DNA of 6,067 nt. Source: Octadecabacter sp. GTDB lineage: Bacteria > Pseudomonadota > Alphaproteobacteria > Rhodobacterales > Rhodobacteraceae. Below the pieces are notes generated by a model, which did not search any database, was not told the origin of the DNA, and was given only the letters and a program-made list of their open reading frames with translations. The stretch is taken from the NCBI GenBank assembly GCA_018500065.2, contig JAHBAO020000252.1, forward strand, positions 1-6,067, read 5' to 3'. A program made the position numbers and the translations under genes. Positions 5,295-6,067 of the stretch are shown here, piece after piece; within the stretch, counting starts at the first letter, position 1, and each line of letters begins with the position of its first letter.

Positions 5295-6067
5295 ATGAAA
5301 CAACCTGACATTCTTTGTATCGGTTCTGTGCTGTGGGACATCATTGGACGCTCGTCCAGCAGCATGCGCGCGGGGTCAGACGTTCCGGGCCGCATCACCC
5401 GCCTTCCCGGTGGCGTGGCAATGAATATCGCCATGACGCTGGTCAACTTCGGCCTCACCCCCACCGTTCTGTCCGCCGTTGGCCGCGATGTCGAAGGGGA
5501 TGAACTGGTCGGCGAGGCCGCGCGCCTTGGCATTCTTACCGACCACCTTTACCGCTCCGAAGACCTGCCGACGGATTCCTATATGGCGATCGAGGGCGCG
5601 AACGGGCTGATTGCGGCCATTGCGGATGCGCATTCGCTTGAACAGGCTGGCACCAAAATCTTGCGCCCAATGTCTGACGGAACCTTGGGCAGTGAAGCCA
5701 CCCCTTGGTCTGGCCTTGTGGCGCTTGATGGCAACCTTACGCGCGATTTACTGGCCGACATCGCAACATCGCCGCTGTTCGCGGCATCCGATTTGCGGGT
5801 CGCGCCTGCGTCTCCCGGTAAAGCGGAACGCCTGCTGGCCCTTGTCGGACATCCGTCCGCAACACTTTATGTGAACCTTGAAGAAGCCGGGCTGCTGTGC
5901 CAGACCACGTTTAAAACCGCGCTAGACGGCGCCAAAGCGCTGACAACGCGTGGTGTGCACCGCGCCCTTGTAACCGATGGTGGCAATCCCGCTGCCGAAT
6001 GCTTGAACGGTGATCTGATCACCGCGCAGCCTCCCGAAGTTCTTGTCACACGCGTCACCGGCGCCGG
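5295..6067 (+). CDS. PfkB-family carbohydrate kinase, PsuK-like (3' end outside window)
   Basis: A cytoplasmic ribokinase-type enzyme that probably uses ATP to phosphorylate a sugar or nucleoside. The best match from memory is pseudouridine kinase, which makes pseudouridine 5'-phosphate for cleavage by PsuG. In 257 visible codons it shows ILCIGSVLWDIIG (6-18), PGRITRLPGGVAMNIA (31-46) with the substrate-site GG and N44, LSAVGRDVEGDEL (59-71), the block AIEGANGLIAAIADAHSLE (98-116), VNLEEAGLL (193-201), VTDGG (226-230) and VTGAG at the window end. The catalytic Asp of the GAGD motif would be the next codon. The ATG at 5295 is preferred because family members begin close to the ILCIGS strand; the in-frame ATG at 5283 would add four residues. 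Neither has a Shine-Dalgarno. A psuG gene would be expected just downstream; if it is absent, other PfkB substrates are possible. Confidence 0.85.
   Translation, partial: MKQPDILCIGSVLWDIIGRSSSSMRAGSDVPGRITRLPGGVAMNIAMTLVNFGLTPTVLSAVGRDVEGDELVGEAARLGILTDHLYRSEDLPTDSYMAIEGANGLIAAIADAHSLEQAGTKILRPMSDGTLGSEATPWSGLVALDGNLTRDLLADIATSPLFAASDLRVAPASPGKAERLLALVGHPSATLYVNLEEAGLLCQTTFKTALDGAKALTTRGVHRALVTDGGNPAAECLNGDLITAQPPEVLVTRVTGA

Overview
The window looks like a chromosomal segment from an alphaproteobacterium of the Rhodobacterales (Roseobacter-type). The evidence is the sequence of the partial ribosomal protein S2, the PsuK-like sugar kinase and the high GC of most of the window. The genus cannot be named from this alone.

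Layout from left to right. (1) Positions 1-632, minus strand: the first 210 codons of rpsB (30S protein S2), with a clear Shine-Dalgarno, a well-spaced promoter (751-779) and a leader of about 110 nt between them. The leader can fold into a closed multi-hairpin structure and has a second pairing option next to the ribosome binding site. (2) 804-2120, minus: a HupE/UreJ-family membrane protein with an exported N-terminal domain. (3) 2149-2952, plus: a secreted DUF4198-family protein divergent from it. The two genes are almost back to back, both mature proteins are predicted to begin with His-Glu, and a perfect 6+6 bp dyad lies between or over the two starts. They look like a small metal-handling module, perhaps nickel, cobalt or copper; the metal is inference. 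(4) 2921-3060: a 16-bp stem overlapping the end of the DUF4198 gene, followed by two more hairpins between convergent genes, which suggests termination in both directions. (5) 3161-4237, minus: a secreted zinc-metallopeptidase-like protein (DUF4344 type, HEIGH motif) with an N-terminal beta-rich domain. Its GC is clearly lower than its neighbours', so it may have been acquired. (6) 4238-4459: a non-coding stretch with a 12-bp perfect palindrome, a second dyad, a TATACT box and short GCAGCC repeats. (7) 4460-5131, minus: a PlsC-like acyltransferase with HX4D and FPAG motifs. (8) 5295-6067 and beyond, plus: a PfkB-family kinase resembling pseudouridine kinase, cut by the window end just before its catalytic Asp. 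It has no Shine-Dalgarno and may be leaderless.

The genes do not form one pathway. rpsB is core translation; HupE with DUF4198 is the only pair that looks functionally linked; the peptidase, acyltransferase and kinase each appear to be separate transcription units. I found no CRISPR array, transposase, tRNA, phage or toxin-antitoxin module, and no clear evidence of a new multi-gene system. The points most worth following are the rpsB leader, the HupE/DUF4198 divergent pair and the low-GC peptidase gene with its palindromic upstream region.
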